NCBI RefSeq assembly: GCF_002979415.1
Contig: NZ_PCOT01000010.1
Span: 1 to 64,000, forward strand
Source of the DNA: Microbacterium sp. MYb72
Lineage (GTDB): Bacteria; Actinomycetota; Actinomycetes; Actinomycetales; Microbacteriaceae
DNA: 64,000 nucleotides
Direction: 5' to 3'
The notes under the pieces were generated by a model. The model had not been told where the DNA came from. It was given only the letters and a program-made list of their open reading frames with translations, and made no database searches. Below, in pieces: positions 42,235-54,400 of this stretch. Numbering within the stretch: position 1 is the first letter of the stretch; the number at the start of each line of letters is the position of its first letter. The position numbers and the translations under genes are program-made.

Positions 42235-45200
42235 ATGAAGGCTCTGTCATGGGTACGGACACGTCCGAAGACCCTGGCCTCCGCGGCCGCCGTCACCGTG
42301 AGCGCCGTGGCGATCACGACGATGGCCTTCGCCTATGACGGCAATCCCACGACCAAGGTCGACCTGAACGACGGCGGCGTCTGGATCACCAAGACGTCGA
42401 GCCTGCTGATCGGGCACTTCAACCACGAGTCCACCGTGCTCGACGGCGGGCTGCGCACCAGCGGCGACAACTACGACATCCTGCAGGATGCCGCGAACGT
42501 CCTCGTCGTGGACACGGGAGCTGCGACGCTCAGCTCCGTGGACCCGGCGCGCGTCGCGCTGGGAGACTCCGCGTCCATCCCCGGCTCGGCGAAGGTGGCA
42601 CTCGGCGCCGCCACCGCGGCGATCCTCGACCGCAAGTCGGGCGACCTCTGGGTCGTCCCCGTCAAGGGCATCGCGAGCTTCGAGCTCAAGGCGGCGGACC
42701 CCACGGCGGAGCTCGGGGAGAACGCCGACGTCGCCGTCGCGAAGGACGGCACCGTGTTCGGCCTCTCCGCCGACAAGGGCGAGGTCGTCACCATCCCCGT
42801 CGACAACGAGGGCCAGGCGCTCAAGCCGTCGTCGGCGTCGGTCGGCGACATCGATCCGTCGGGAGAGCACTCGATCACCGCGGTCGGGGACAAGCCGGTC
42901 GTGCTCGATCGCGACGCGGGCGTCGTGATCACCCCGGGAGGCGGCCGCACCGAGATCGCCGACGCGGAGGATGCCGTGCTGCAACAGCCGTCGGCGGCGA
43001 CCGACGCCGTGGCCGTCGCGACCGCGTCTGCGCTGCTGAGCGTTCCGCTCGCCGGGGGCGAGGCGACGAAGACCGAGGCGAGCGGCAAGGGCGTGCCCGC
43101 CGCCCCGGTGTGGCTTCGCGGCTGCACCTACGGGGCCTGGGCCGGGTCAGCGAGCTTCGTGCGCGACTGCGCGGGCGATGCGAGCGACGTGAACGAGAAG
43201 ATCCCGGATGCCGAGGACTCCACGAGCCTCGTGTTCCGCGTGAACCGCGACGTCATCGTGCTGAACGACGCGGTCGGCGGCGCGGCCTGGCTCACCAACG
43301 AGAGCCTGCAGCGCGTCGACAACTGGAACGACATCACCCCGCCGGAGGGGGAGACGGAGAACCAGGAGGACACCACCGAGGAGACGGTCGAGACCACGCT
43401 CCCCGAGCGCAGCGAGCAGAACACGCCCCCTGTCGCAGAGGACGACGAGTTCGGCGTGCGGCCGGGGCGCACCACGATGCTGCCCGCGCTCGACAACGAC
43501 ACCGACGCCGACGGCGACGTGCTCGTCGCCTCGCTCGCGCAGAGCCAGCCGGCGCTGGGCGAGGTGCAGCCCGTCAACAACGGCGGCTCCCTGCAGATCG
43601 CCGTCCCCGAGGACGCGACCGGCGGCGGGTCGTTCGAGTACCAGGTCGACGACGGCCGCGGCGGCAAGGACACCGCGAACGTGCAGCTCTCGGTGCACGG
43701 ATGGGACACCAACGGCGCGCCCGTCCAGCGCCGCACGACCGGCATCGCGGTCGAGGAGGGCGGCTCGGTCTCCTACAACGTGCTCCCGGACTGGCTCGAC
43801 CCCGACGGCGACGACATCTACCTGCAGGACGTCGTGGCGGCGCCCGGCGATGAGGTCGACTTCACCACGGACGGTCAGGTCACGTACCGCGCGGTCGCGA
43901 GCATGCAGGGGCGCAAGGACATCCAGATCAGGGTCGCCGACGGGCTCGGCGAGACCTCGACCGGCGTGCTCCGGCTCGACGTCCGGCCCGCAGGCTCCAC
44001 GCTCCCGAAGACCAACGCCGACCACGTCGTGACCCGCGTGGGGGAGGCCGTCACCGTCGCGCCCCTCGTCAACGACACGAGCTCCGGCCGTGAGCAGCTG
44101 CGCCTGGCCAAGGTCGACGAGACCCCGGGCGCCATCATCGTCCCCGACTTCCCGAACAAGTCGTTCACCTTCCAGTCGGATGCCGCGGGCGTCTACTACG
44201 TGCAGTATCTGGTCAGCGCCGGCCCGAACGCGGTTCCTGGTCTCGTCCGTGTGGACGTGCTGGAGCCGAGCGAGACCGAGCTCCCGCCGATCGCGGTGCG
44301 CGACGTCGCCCTGCTCCCCGCCGGCGGCGAGGTGCTCGTCGGCGTGCTCGGCAACGACTCCGATCCGGCCGGCGGCATCCTCGTCGTGCAGTCGGTCACC
44401 GTGCCGCCGCACAGCGGCATCTCGGTGTCGGTGCTCAACCACGAGACCCTGCGCATCGGCGACCAGGGCGCGCTCGACGAGACCGTGCGGATCGGCTACC
44501 GCATCTCCAACGGCAGTCAGACCGCCGAGGGCGAGGTCGTCGTCATCCCGATCCCGCGCCCCGAGCAGCTGATGCCGCCGGTCGCGAACGACGACCAGGT
44601 CGTCGTTCGTGCGGGCGACGTCGTCACGATCCCGGTGCTCGACAACGACACGCACCCCAACGGCGACGTGCTGCACGTCGCCCCCGACCTCGTCGAGCCG
44701 CTCGTCGACCCGGAGGACGGCGAGGCGTTCGTGTCGCAGGACACGGTCCGGTTCCGCGCCTCCGACACCCCGGGGACGGTCTACCTGACGTATCAGGCCG
44801 TCGACTCCCTCGGGCAGAAGGACGCCGGGTACGTCACGATCCAGGTGCGGCCGATCGACGAGGAGGCGAACTCCGCCCCCAAGCCCAAGGACCTCACGGT
44901 CCGCGCGCTGAGCGGATCGACCGTGCGCATCGCGATCCCGCTCGACGGCATCGACACCGACGGCGACTCGGTCGAGCTCGTCGGGCAGGAGAGCGCGCCG
45001 TCGAAGGGCCAGGTCGCCGAGACCGGCAGCAACTACCTCGTCTACGAGGCGTTCGGCGACGCCACCGGCGTCGACTCGTTCACCTATCGGGTGCGCGACC
45101 GCCTCGGCAAGGAGGGCGTCGCGACCATCAGGGTCGGCATCGCCCCCGGTGACGCCTCGAACCAGGCTCCGTACGCGGTCAAGGACACCGTCGTGGTGCG

Positions 45201-48200
45201 CCCGGGTCGCACGATCGCGGTGCCCGTGCTCTCGAACGACTCCGACCCCGAGGGCGACGCGATCTCGCTCGTCAAGAAGGGCCTCGAGATCCCGCCGGAT
45301 GCCGGCGTCAAGGCCGTGGTGTCCGGCGACCGCGTCGTGGTCACCGCGCCCGACAAGGCGATGGACACGTCGATCCAGTACACGATCCGCGACGCCAGGG
45401 GAGCGACCGCGACCGCGGTGCTGCAGATCACCGTCGACGAGGACGTTCCGCTGAAGGTGCCGACGGCGCGCGACGACCGCATCGTCGCCTCCGACGTGCA
45501 GGACAGCCTGAAGGTCGACGTCGAGGTGCTCGTGAACGACGACGACCCCGACGGCACCGTCGACGCGCTCGACCTCTCGGTCGGGGCAGGCGGCGTCGTG
45601 CGGGAGGACCGCACGATCCGCGTCACGGTCGGCCAGGAGCGCCAGCTCATCCGCTACACGATCACCGATCAGGACGACCAGGAGGCATCCGCCTTCATCT
45701 TCGTCCCCGCGATGAGCGAGCTCCGTCCGACCCTGACCTCGACCAAGCCGGTCGAGGTCAAGAGCGGTGAGACTGTCGAGCTGCCGCTGTCGAAGTACGT
45801 CACGGTCGCCGGCGGCGGCGATGTGCTCCTCACCGAGGCCGCGAAGGTGAGTGCCGTCTACGCCGACGGCTCGTCCCTGATCAAGGATGAGAAGACCCTC
45901 GTCTACACGTCGAAGCAGGGGTACTTCGGCAAGGACGCCTTGACGTTCGAGGTGACCGACGGCTCGGGTCCTGACGACCCTGAGGGTCGCAAGGCCACGC
46001 TGACGATCCAGATCACCGTGCTCCCGCCCGAGAACCAGCAGCCCGTGTTCGTGAACGGCCAGGTCGAGGTCGCTCCGGGCGAGCCCGCGATGCCGCTCGA
46101 TCTCGCCGCCCTCACGACCGACCCCGACCCCGAGGACGCGAAGGGCATCCGCTTCAGCATCGTGGACCAGCCGCCCGGCGGGGTGAAGGCGCGCATCGAC
46201 GGCTCGAAGCTGCTCGTCGAGGCGGACTCCGGTACGCCGAAGGGCACGAGCGCGACCGTCGGGCTGCGCATCGACGACGGCACGACCGAGCCGGTCGAGG
46301 GGTCGGTGGCCGTGCTGGTCGCCGCCTCGACCCGATCGCTCCCGACCGCGAACACCGACACGGTGCCGGAGGCCGACCAGGGCAAGACCGTCACGGTCCC
46401 GGTTCTCGACAACGACGTGAACCCCTTCCCGGAGACGCCGCTCAAGGTCGTCTCCGCGGCGACGGAGACCGGATCGGGAACCGTCTCGTTCACTGCGGGC
46501 GAGGTGAAGGTCACGCCCGCTGCGGAGTTCGTGGGGACGATGGTGGTGCGCTACCGCATCCAGGATGCGACGAAGGACGCCGATCGCGAGGTCGACGGAC
46601 GCATCGTGCTGACCGTGCAGGGCGTGCCGGAGGCGCCGGGAACGCCGACCGTGTCGAGCGTCCAGGACCGCACCGTCGTGCTGTCGTGGTCGCCGCCCTC
46701 GAACAACGGCGCGGAGATCACCTCCTACACCGTGAAGTCCGTCGCCGGGAACTACACGAAGAAGTGCACGTCGACGACCTGCACGCTCGACGGGCTGACG
46801 AACAACGTCGAGTACGTGTTCCAGGTCGTGGCGACCAACCGCGTCGGCGACGGCAAGCCGTCTCCGACCTCCGCGGTGGCCCGCCCCGACGCGCGTCCGG
46901 ACACACCCCAGCCGCCGAAGCTCGTGTTCGGCGACAAGAGCCTCAAGGTCTCGTGGACGACGCCCACGACGCCGGGCTCGCCGGTCGAGTCGTACACGCT
47001 GCAGATCTCTCCGGCCCCGCCCTCGGGCATCTCCGAGAAGTCCGGGGTCACCGGCAACTCCCTGGTCTGGGAGGGGCTGGAGAACGGCTCGAACTACCAG
47101 ATCCAGATCCAGGCGCACAACCGCGCGCCGGAGCCGTCGAGCTGGAGCGGCTGGTCGGCGAGCGAGATCCCGGCCGGTGTGCCCGGCACGGTCGCGGCGC
47201 CGACGGCGAAGAGCGCGCCGTCGGTGGGCAAGCAGGTGCAGATGACGGTGTCCTGGGCCGCCGCACCGCAGAACGGCGACGCGATCGCCGAGTACGAGCT
47301 CGTCGTGATGCGCGGAGGCGGGGTCGTGAACCGCATCCCCGGCATCGCCGGCACCCAGCTCAGCCAGACCGTGAACGTCGACACGTCCACGTCCGACTAC
47401 ACCTACTCGGTGCGGGCGCGGAACAAGGCCGGGTGGGGCGCGCAGAGCCCGGCCTCCGCGCCGCAGCGCGCCTTCGGCAGCCCAGGGGCCCCGACCATCA
47501 CCGGCACTCAGGAGCACGACGGGTACGTCACCGTCTCGTACTCGCTCTCCGACACCAACGGCGCCTCCGGAGGAGAGGTGCGCTACGAGTACTCCCTCAG
47601 CGGCGGCGCCTGGAGCCGCAACTGGGACGGCACGCGCATCAACGCCGCGAACGGCAGCAGCTACACCGTGCGGGTCAGGGCCTACTCGGTCGTCGGCGGC
47701 CAGGAGTCGCAGCCCGGTGCGCCATCGGCGGCCTCGGGGGCTCTGAGGCCGTACGGACCCGTGCAGAACCCCGGCGCCTCCGCGACCAACCAGGGCACCT
47801 CGGTCAGGGTCGCGTGGTCTCCTCCGGCTGCGAACGGCCGTGCGATCACCCAGGTGCTCGTCAGCCTCGACGGCGGAGGATGGCAGGACCTCGGACTCAA
47901 CGGCAGTCGCAGCCTCGGCGGCGGCTACAGCGAGACGCACAGCATCCAGGTCAAGGCCAAGGACGAGGCCGGCCAGTGGTCGAACGTCGTGTCGGCATCC
48001 GCCGTCACCGACAGCCAGCCCGTGCCCGAGGCGTGGGTCACGCGGGGCAACGCCAAGACCAACGGCTGCACCAGCGTCGGAGGCGGTCCCTGCTACAACC
48101 TGCAGCTGAACACGAAGAACTTCGCCGGCGGCTCGTACCGGGTCGAGTGCACGGCCGACGGCAGCGTGTTCTCCACCAACGCGGGTTTCCCGGTCAACAT

Positions 48201-48309
48201 CCCGTCGAACGGTTCCGTGATCATCGACTGCTGGAACGGCTTCGTCACCCGCAAGGGTCTGAACATCATCGGCGGCAACCCGTCGAGCGCCAGGGAAGGC
48301 AACTTCTAG
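42235..48309 (+). CDS. giant secreted Ig-like/Fn3 repeat protein, copy 1
   Basis: 2,024 residues. Signal peptide or anchor at 1-35, ending AFAYDG. Residues 36-390 form a propeller-like domain with repeats such as AAILDRKSGDLWVVPV and DVAVAKDGTVFGLSADKGEVVTIPV. An acidic linker leads to about 11 cadherin-like Ig modules (about 397-1460), recognisable by 'A.DD..VR.G..V.IPVLDNDT.P.GD'. Five Fn3 modules follow (about 1463-1925), the first with paired Cys in CTSTTCTLDGL. The last 95 residues hold four Cys and no sorting signal. Family homologues sit next to MoxR/DUF58 loci in Micrococcales; the role is probably adhesion or a surface scaffold. A terminator follows, separating it from copy 2. Confidence 0.9.
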   Translation: MKALSWVRTRPKTLASAAAVTVSAVAITTMAFAYDGNPTTKVDLNDGGVWITKTSSLLIGHFNHESTVLDGGLRTSGDNYDILQDAANVLVVDTGAATLSSVDPARVALGDSASIPGSAKVALGAATAAILDRKSGDLWVVPVKGIASFELKAADPTAELGENADVAVAKDGTVFGLSADKGEVVTIPVDNEGQALKPSSASVGDIDPSGEHSITAVGDKPVVLDRDAGVVITPGGGRTEIADAEDAVLQQPSAATDAVAVATASALLSVPLAGGEATKTEASGKGVPAAPVWLRGCTYGAWAGSASFVRDCAGDASDVNEKIPDAEDSTSLVFRVNRDVIVLNDAVGGAAWLTNESLQRVDNWNDITPPEGETENQEDTTEETVETTLPERSEQNTPPVAEDDEFGVRPGRTTMLPALDNDTDADGDVLVASLAQSQPALGEVQPVNNGGSLQIAVPEDATGGGSFEYQVDDGRGGKDTANVQLSVHGWDTNGAPVQRRTTGIAVEEGGSVSYNVLPDWLDPDGDDIYLQDVVAAPGDEVDFTTDGQVTYRAVASMQGRKDIQIRVADGLGETSTGVLRLDVRPAGSTLPKTNADHVVTRVGEAVTVAPLVNDTSSGREQLRLAKVDETPGAIIVPDFPNKSFTFQSDAAGVYYVQYLVSAGPNAVPGLVRVDVLEPSETELPPIAVRDVALLPAGGEVLVGVLGNDSDPAGGILVVQSVTVPPHSGISVSVLNHETLRIGDQGALDETVRIGYRISNGSQTAEGEVVVIPIPRPEQLMPPVANDDQVVVRAGDVVTIPVLDNDTHPNGDVLHVAPDLVEPLVDPEDGEAFVSQDTVRFRASDTPGTVYLTYQAVDSLGQKDAGYVTIQVRPIDEEANSAPKPKDLTVRALSGSTVRIAIPLDGIDTDGDSVELVGQESAPSKGQVAETGSNYLVYEAFGDATGVDSFTYRVRDRLGKEGVATIRVGIAPGDASNQAPYAVKDTVVVRPGRTIAVPVLSNDSDPEGDAISLVKKGLEIPPDAGVKAVVSGDRVVVTAPDKAMDTSIQYTIRDARGATATAVLQITVDEDVPLKVPTARDDRIVASDVQDSLKVDVEVLVNDDDPDGTVDALDLSVGAGGVVREDRTIRVTVGQERQLIRYTITDQDDQEASAFIFVPAMSELRPTLTSTKPVEVKSGETVELPLSKYVTVAGGGDVLLTEAAKVSAVYADGSSLIKDEKTLVYTSKQGYFGKDALTFEVTDGSGPDDPEGRKATLTIQITVLPPENQQPVFVNGQVEVAPGEPAMPLDLAALTTDPDPEDAKGIRFSIVDQPPGGVKARIDGSKLLVEADSGTPKGTSATVGLRIDDGTTEPVEGSVAVLVAASTRSLPTANTDTVPEADQGKTVTVPVLDNDVNPFPETPLKVVSAATETGSGTVSFTAGEVKVTPAAEFVGTMVVRYRIQDATKDADREVDGRIVLTVQGVPEAPGTPTVSSVQDRTVVLSWSPPSNNGAEITSYTVKSVAGNYTKKCTSTTCTLDGLTNNVEYVFQVVATNRVGDGKPSPTSAVARPDARPDTPQPPKLVFGDKSLKVSWTTPTTPGSPVESYTLQISPAPPSGISEKSGVTGNSLVWEGLENGSNYQIQIQAHNRAPEPSSWSGWSASEIPAGVPGTVAAPTAKSAPSVGKQVQMTVSWAAAPQNGDAIAEYELVVMRGGGVVNRIPGIAGTQLSQTVNVDTSTSDYTYSVRARNKAGWGAQSPASAPQRAFGSPGAPTITGTQEHDGYVTVSYSLSDTNGASGGEVRYEYSLSGGAWSRNWDGTRINAANGSSYTVRVRAYSVVGGQESQPGAPSAASGALRPYGPVQNPGASATNQGTSVRVAWSPPAANGRAITQVLVSLDGGGWQDLGLNGSRSLGGGYSETHSIQVKAKDEAGQWSNVVSASAVTDSQPVPEAWVTRGNAKTNGCTSVGGGPCYNLQLNTKNFAGGSYRVECTADGSVFSTNAGFPVNIPSNGSVIIDCWNGFVTRKGLNIIGGNPSSAREGNF

Positions 48310-48335
48310 CAGGCGTTCGGCCCGTGCGCGCCGGG

Positions 48336-48369
48336 CGCTCTCGGTGGGGACTCCTCCCCATCGAGAGCG
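48336..48369 (+). terminator. terminator between the two giant genes
   Basis: CGCTCTCGGTGGGG (48336-48349) and CCCCATCGAGAGCG (48356-48369) pair with one G-T wobble. It stands between copy 1 and the promoter core of copy 2, so the copies are probably separate transcripts. Confidence 0.8.
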
Positions 48370-48381
48370 TCCGCCGCGCAA

Positions 48382-48390
48382 GTTAGACTC
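48382..48390 (+). promoter_or_regulatory. conserved promoter core of second giant Ig/Fn3 gene
   Basis: GTTAGACTC, identical to 42166-42174, about 75 bases upstream of the start. It would drive copy 2 and, since no terminator follows that gene, probably the whole MoxR-to-kinase chain. Confidence 0.6.
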
Positions 48391-48462
48391 ATCTGGTATG
48401 CCGCGCGCCCTCGGGCGTGTCGGCCGAGTCCGAGAGTGCACAACCCAGGGGGGATACCGGGG

Positions 48463-51400
48463 ATGAAGGCGTTGTCATGGATGCGTGCGCGTCCGAAGAC
48501 GCTGGCCTCCGCCGCCGGCGTGGCCGCCGCGGCCATCGCGATCACCACCCTCGCGTTCGCCTACGACGGCAACCCCACCACCAAGGTCGAGCTGAACGAC
48601 GGCGGCGTCTGGATCACGAAGACCTCGAGCCTGCTCGTCGGGCACTTCAACCACGAGTCCACGGTCCTCGACGGCGGCCTGCGCACGACCGGTGAGAACT
48701 ACGACATCCTGCAGGACGAGAGCAACGTCCTCGTCGTCGATCGCGGCTCCTCCACCCTCACAGCCGTCGATCCGGCCCGCGTCGCACTCGGCGACAGCTC
48801 CGGCATCCCATCGTCCGCGAAGGTCGTGCTCGGCAACAAGACGGCGGCGATCCTCGACCCGAAGTCCGGAAACCTCTGGGTCATCGCGGTCAGGGCCATC
48901 GCGGGCTTCAAGATCGAGGCGGTCGACCCGACCGCCGAGCTCGGCGACGGCGCCGACGTGGCGGTCGCCGACGACGGCACCGTGTTCGGCCTCTCCGCCG
49001 CCCGCGGCGAGGTCGTCACCATCCCCGTCGACAACGAGGGCGAGCCCCTCGATCCGTCCGAGGCGTCGGTCGGCGACATCGACACCGACGAGGCGCCCAC
49101 GATCACCGCGGTCGGACGCACGGCCGTCGTGTTGGATGCCGCTACCGGTGTCGTCATGACCCCCGGTGGCTTCCGCACCGAGATCCCCGACGCGGCGGAT
49201 GCCGTGCTGCAGCAGTCGTCCGCCGCGGCAGACTCCGTGGCCATCGCGACGCCGTCGGCGCTGCTCAGCGTGCCGCTCGACGGGAGCGATCCGACCGAGA
49301 CCGCGGTCGACGGCACGGGCAATCCGGCCGTCCCCGTGTCGCTGCGCGGGTGCTTCTACGGCGCATGGGCGGGCTCGGCGCGGTTCGTGCGCGACTGTCC
49401 TGGCGACGCCGACGACGTGGAGGCGAAGATCGACGGGGCCGAAGACGCCGCCTCGCTGACCTTCCGCGTGAACCGCGACGTGATCATCCTCAACGACGCC
49501 GTCGGCGGAGCGGCCTGGATGGCCGATGAGAGCCTGCAGCGCGTCGACAACTGGAACGACCTGACGCCCCCGGAGGGCGAGGCGGAGAACGAGGAGGACA
49601 CGACCCAGGAGACGGTCGAGACCACCCTCCCCGACCGCAAGGAGGAGAACACCCCGCCCGTGGCGGAGGACGACTCCTTCGGGGTGCGGCCCGGAGCCTC
49701 CATCCTCCTGCCGGTGCTCGACAACGACAACGACCCCGACGGGGACGTCCTCGTGGCGGCGCTCGCCGAGCAGCAGCCCTCGATCGGCACCGTGCAGCCG
49801 ATCCAGAACGGCGGATCCCTGCAGATCGCCGTCGACGAGAAGGCGACGGGTTCGGCGACCTTCACCTACGAGGCCGACGACGGACGCAAGGGCAAGGACA
49901 CCGCCGCCGTCACCCTCTCGGTGCACGACTGGGACGTGAACGGCGCGCCTGCGCCGAAGCGCAAGACCAGCCTCACCGTCGAGAGCGGCGGGACGGTGTC
50001 GTACAACATCCTCCCCGACTGGATCGACCCCGACGGAGATGACATCTACCTGAAGGCGGTGGCGGCCGCCCCCGGCGACGAGGTCGACTTCAGCACCGAC
50101 GGACAGATCACGTACAAGGCCACGGCGAGCCTGCAGGGCCGCAAGGACATCGAGGTCGCGGTGGCCGACGGCTCCGGCGAGGTCGGCACCGCGTCGATCA
50201 CGATCGACGTCCGCCCTCCCGGCACGACCGACCCCAAGACGAACGCCGATCACGTGGTCACCCGCGTCGGCGAGCAGGTCACCGTCGCGCCGCTCACGAA
50301 CGACACGAGCTCCAGCAGGGAGCCGCTGCGTCTCGGCCGGGTCGACGAGGTGCCCGGCGCCACCGTCATCCCCGACTTCACGAACAAGACGTTCACCTTC
50401 TCCGCCGACGCACCCGGCACCTACTACGTGCAGTACCTCGCGACCGCCGGGCCCAAGAACGGCGAGGGGCTCGTCCGCGTCGACGTGCTCGAGGCCGGGG
50501 CATCCGACCTCGCTCCCGTCGCCGTGCGCGACGTCGCCCTGCTGCCCTCCGGAGGCGACGTGCTGATCGGGGTGCTCGCCAACGACGAGGACCCCGGCGG
50601 CGGCATCCTCGTGGTCCAGTCGGTGTCGATGGAGCCCAGCTCCGGCGTCTCCGTCTCGGTGATCAACCACGAGACGCTGCGCATCACCGACCAGGGGTCG
50701 CTCACCGGTCAGGCGCGCATCACCTACACGATCTCGAACGGGTCGAAGTCGGCAGAGGGCGAGGTCGTCGTCATCCCGATCCCCGCGCCCGACACGATCA
50801 TGCAGCCGGTCGCCAACCCCGACACGGTCACCGTGCGGGCCGGCGACGTCGTGACGATCCCCGTTCTCGACAACGACACGCATCCGAACGACGACGTCAT
50901 GCACGTCGCCCCGGAGCTCATCGAGCCGTTCGTCGACCCGGACGACGGCGAGGCGTTCGTGTCGCAGGACACCGTGCGCTTCAAGGCGGGGCCGGAGGCG
51001 AAGACCGTCTACCTCACGTACGAGGCCGTCGACTCGCGTCAGCAGAAGGCCGCGGGCTACGTGACGATCCAGATCCTCCCCGTCGACGAGGACACCAACG
51101 CGGCGCCGCGGCCGCGCGACCTCGTCGCCCGAGCCCTCGCGGGCACGGAGATCAGCATCGCCGTGCCGCTGGACGGCATCGACGCCGACGGCGACTCGGT
51201 CGAGCTCCTCGACATCGCCTCCAGCCCCACCAAGGGCCGCATCAACGAGACGGGCGCGAACTACTTCACCTACGAGGCCTTCACGGGTTCGAGCGGCGTC
51301 GACACCTTCAAGTACCGGGTGCGCGACCACCTCGGCAAGGAGGGCATCGCGACCATCCGCGTCGGCATCGCCCCACCGGAGCAGGTCAACCAGGATCCGT

Positions 51401-54400
51401 ACGCGGTGAAGGATGCCGTGGTCGTGCGTCCGGGTCGTGAGATCGCCGTCCCCGTGCTGGCCAACGACTCCGACCCCGAGGGCGACGAGATCACGCTCGT
51501 CAGCGAGAAGAACGGCGGACTCGAGGTCCCGAAGGAGCTCGAGGCCAGGGTCTCGGGAGACCGTGTGCTCGTGCAGGCCCCGGACAGGTCTCTCGAGACG
51601 TCACTGCAGTACACGATCCGCGACGCCAGAGGAGCCACGGCATCCGCGATCCTGCAGGTCACGGTCGACGAGGACGTGCCGCTCCAGGCGCCGGTCGCGC
51701 GCGACGACCGGGTGCGTCCAGACGACCTCAAGGACGGCGGGCTGACCGCCGACATCGAGATCCTCACGAACGACGAGGACCCCGACGGCACGACCGACTC
51801 CCTCGATCTCGACCTCGGCGCCGGGGCGACGGCGCTGCAGAACGGCAAGGTCAGGGTCACCGTCACGGACGAGCAGCAGCTCATCCGGTACACGCTCACG
51901 GACCAGGACGGTCTGCAGGCGTCGGCGTTCATCTTCGTGCCGGCCGTGTCTGGTCTGCGTCCGACCATCGACTCGACCAAGCCCGTGCAGGTGGTCAGCG
52001 GCGAGACCATCTCGCTCCCGCTCTCGAAGTACGTGACCGTGGCCGGAGGCGGCACGGCCCGCATCACCGAGCACGCCAAGGTCTCCGCTGTGCACGCCGA
52101 CGGCGCCGATCTGGTGAAGGACGAGTCGACGCTCGTCTACACCTCCGCGGCCGGCTATTTCGGTCAGGACGCGATCACCTTCGAGGTGACCGACGGCACG
52201 GGGCCCGATGATCCAGAGGGGCGCAAGGCGACTCTCACGATCCCGATCGACGTGCTCCCGCCCGAGAACCAGCAGCCGACGTTCGTCAGCGGACAGGTGC
52301 AGGTCGCGCCGGGCGAGAAGGACACGGCACTCGACCTCGCCGCGCTCACCACAGACCCCGACCCGGAAGACGAGCACACCTTCGCGTTCGTGGGCGGGGA
52401 CGGCAAGGGCGTGACCGCGAAGGTCGACGGCGACAAGCTGCTCGTCGAGGCCGCGTCGAGCGCGAAGAAGGGCACCGCCCTCACCCTCGACGTGCGCATC
52501 AGCGACGGCGAGACCGAGCCCGTCGAGGGCACGGTCTCGGTGATCGTCGCGGCATCCACCCGTGCTCTGCCCGCGGCCAACACCGACACCGTCGGCCAGG
52601 CCGATCAGGGCAAGTCGGTGACGGTCCCGGTCCTCGCCAACGACTTCAACCCCTTCCCCGAGACGCCGCTCGAGATCGTGTCGTACGTCGTCGAGTCCGG
52701 CTCTGGTGACGTCTCGAAGAAGGGCGACGAGCTCGTGGTCACCCCGTCGGCGAACTTCGTCGGCACGATGGTGGTGCGCTACCGCATCAAGGATGCGACC
52801 GACGATCCCGACCGCGAGGCCAACGGCCAGGTCGTCGTCACCGTGCAGGGCGTACCAGAGGCCCCGGGCGCGCCGACGGTCACGAGCGTGCAGGACCGCA
52901 CCGTCGTCATCTCCTTCGCGGCGCCGTCGAACAACGGCGCGGAGATCACCAAGTACACGGTGACCTCGGCGCAGGGCTCCTCGTACCGCAAGGAGTGCCA
53001 GTCGACGACGTGCACGCTCGACGGGCTGACCAACAACGTCGAGTACACGTTCCGCGTCACCGCGACGAACCGCGTCGGCGAGGGCAAGCCGTCCGGCACC
53101 TCCGAGGTGGCGCGTCCCGACGCTCGTCCGGACACGCCCAACCCGCCGTCGCTCAAGTTCGGCGACAAGTCGCTCCAGGTGAACTGGGTGACCCCGTCGA
53201 CGCCGGGTTCGCCCGTGGAGAGGTACACGCTCGAGATCTCGCCCGCCCCGCCGTCTGGCATCGCCCAGAAAGAGGTGACGGGCAACTCGATCACCTGGGA
53301 GGGGCTGGAGAACGGCTCCAACTACCAGGTGCGCGTGCAGGCGCACAACAAGGCGCCCGAGCCGTCGAGCTGGAGCGGCTGGTCGGCATCCGAGATCCCC
53401 GCAGGCCCCCCGTTCGCGCCCGCGGCGCCGACGACGACGGAGATCCCGAGCGTGGGCGACCAGGCGCAGATGCAGGTGAACTGGGCCGCCCCGAACAGCA
53501 ACGGCGACGCGATCGACGGCTACCAGCTGGAGATCTACGAGGGGTCCACGCTGAGGCGCACGGTGACGCCCGGCGCCGGCGCCACCAGCCAGGCGGTCAC
53601 TCTGCCGACCTCGGAGACCGCCTACACGTTCCGCATCAAGGCGACCAACAAGGCGGGCTGGGGAGAGTACAGCCCGATGTCGGCGCCGCGCCGCGGAGTG
53701 AACGCCCCCGGGGCGCCGACCGGACTGACGGCGGAACCGCACGACAAGTCGATCGTGATCGCCTACACCCCGGGCTCCCGCAACGGCGCGCGCACGGGCG
53801 AGGTGAGCTATCAGTACCGGCTCAACGGAGGCACCTGGCAGGCCCTGAGCGGTCCGACAATCTCCGGACTCACCAACGGCACGACCTACAAGGTCGAGGT
53901 CAGGGGGGTCGCGACGGTCGACGGTTCGACCTACTCGGGCGCTCCGTCGAACGCGGCATCGGCGGTGCCGTACGGCGTGCCGTTCGCCCCCAAGGCGACG
54001 GCGAAGAACCTCGGCACGCAGGTGCAGCTGAACTGGGATGCCTCCGGCTCGGGCAACGGCCGCAAGATCGACGTCGTGCAGATCAGCGTCGACGGCGGCG
54101 GCTGGCAGAACGTCGCCGTGAGCGGTTCCCGGACCGTCGGCGGCGGATACAAGGAGACCCACAGCATCAAGGTCAGGGCGCAGGACAGCGCCGGCCAGTG
54201 GTCACCGGAGGCCTCCGACTCCGCGCGCACCAACGACCCGCCGGCCGAGGTGCTGAAGACCGAGAAGGGCGCCTCCGGGTCCTGGCCCGACTGCGGCTCG
54301 TCCTCCTGCGCCAAGGTCAGGCTGACCGTGGCGAACTTCAACAGTCCAGGCAACTACCACCTGCAGTGCGACGACGGCAACAAGTGGGGTGGCGGCACGC

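Noticed and set aside
43147-54162. Long antisense open frames opposite the two giant Ig/Fn3 genes
   Set aside because: Same cause: high third-position G+C keeps the antisense frame free of stops. No domain or start site supports them.
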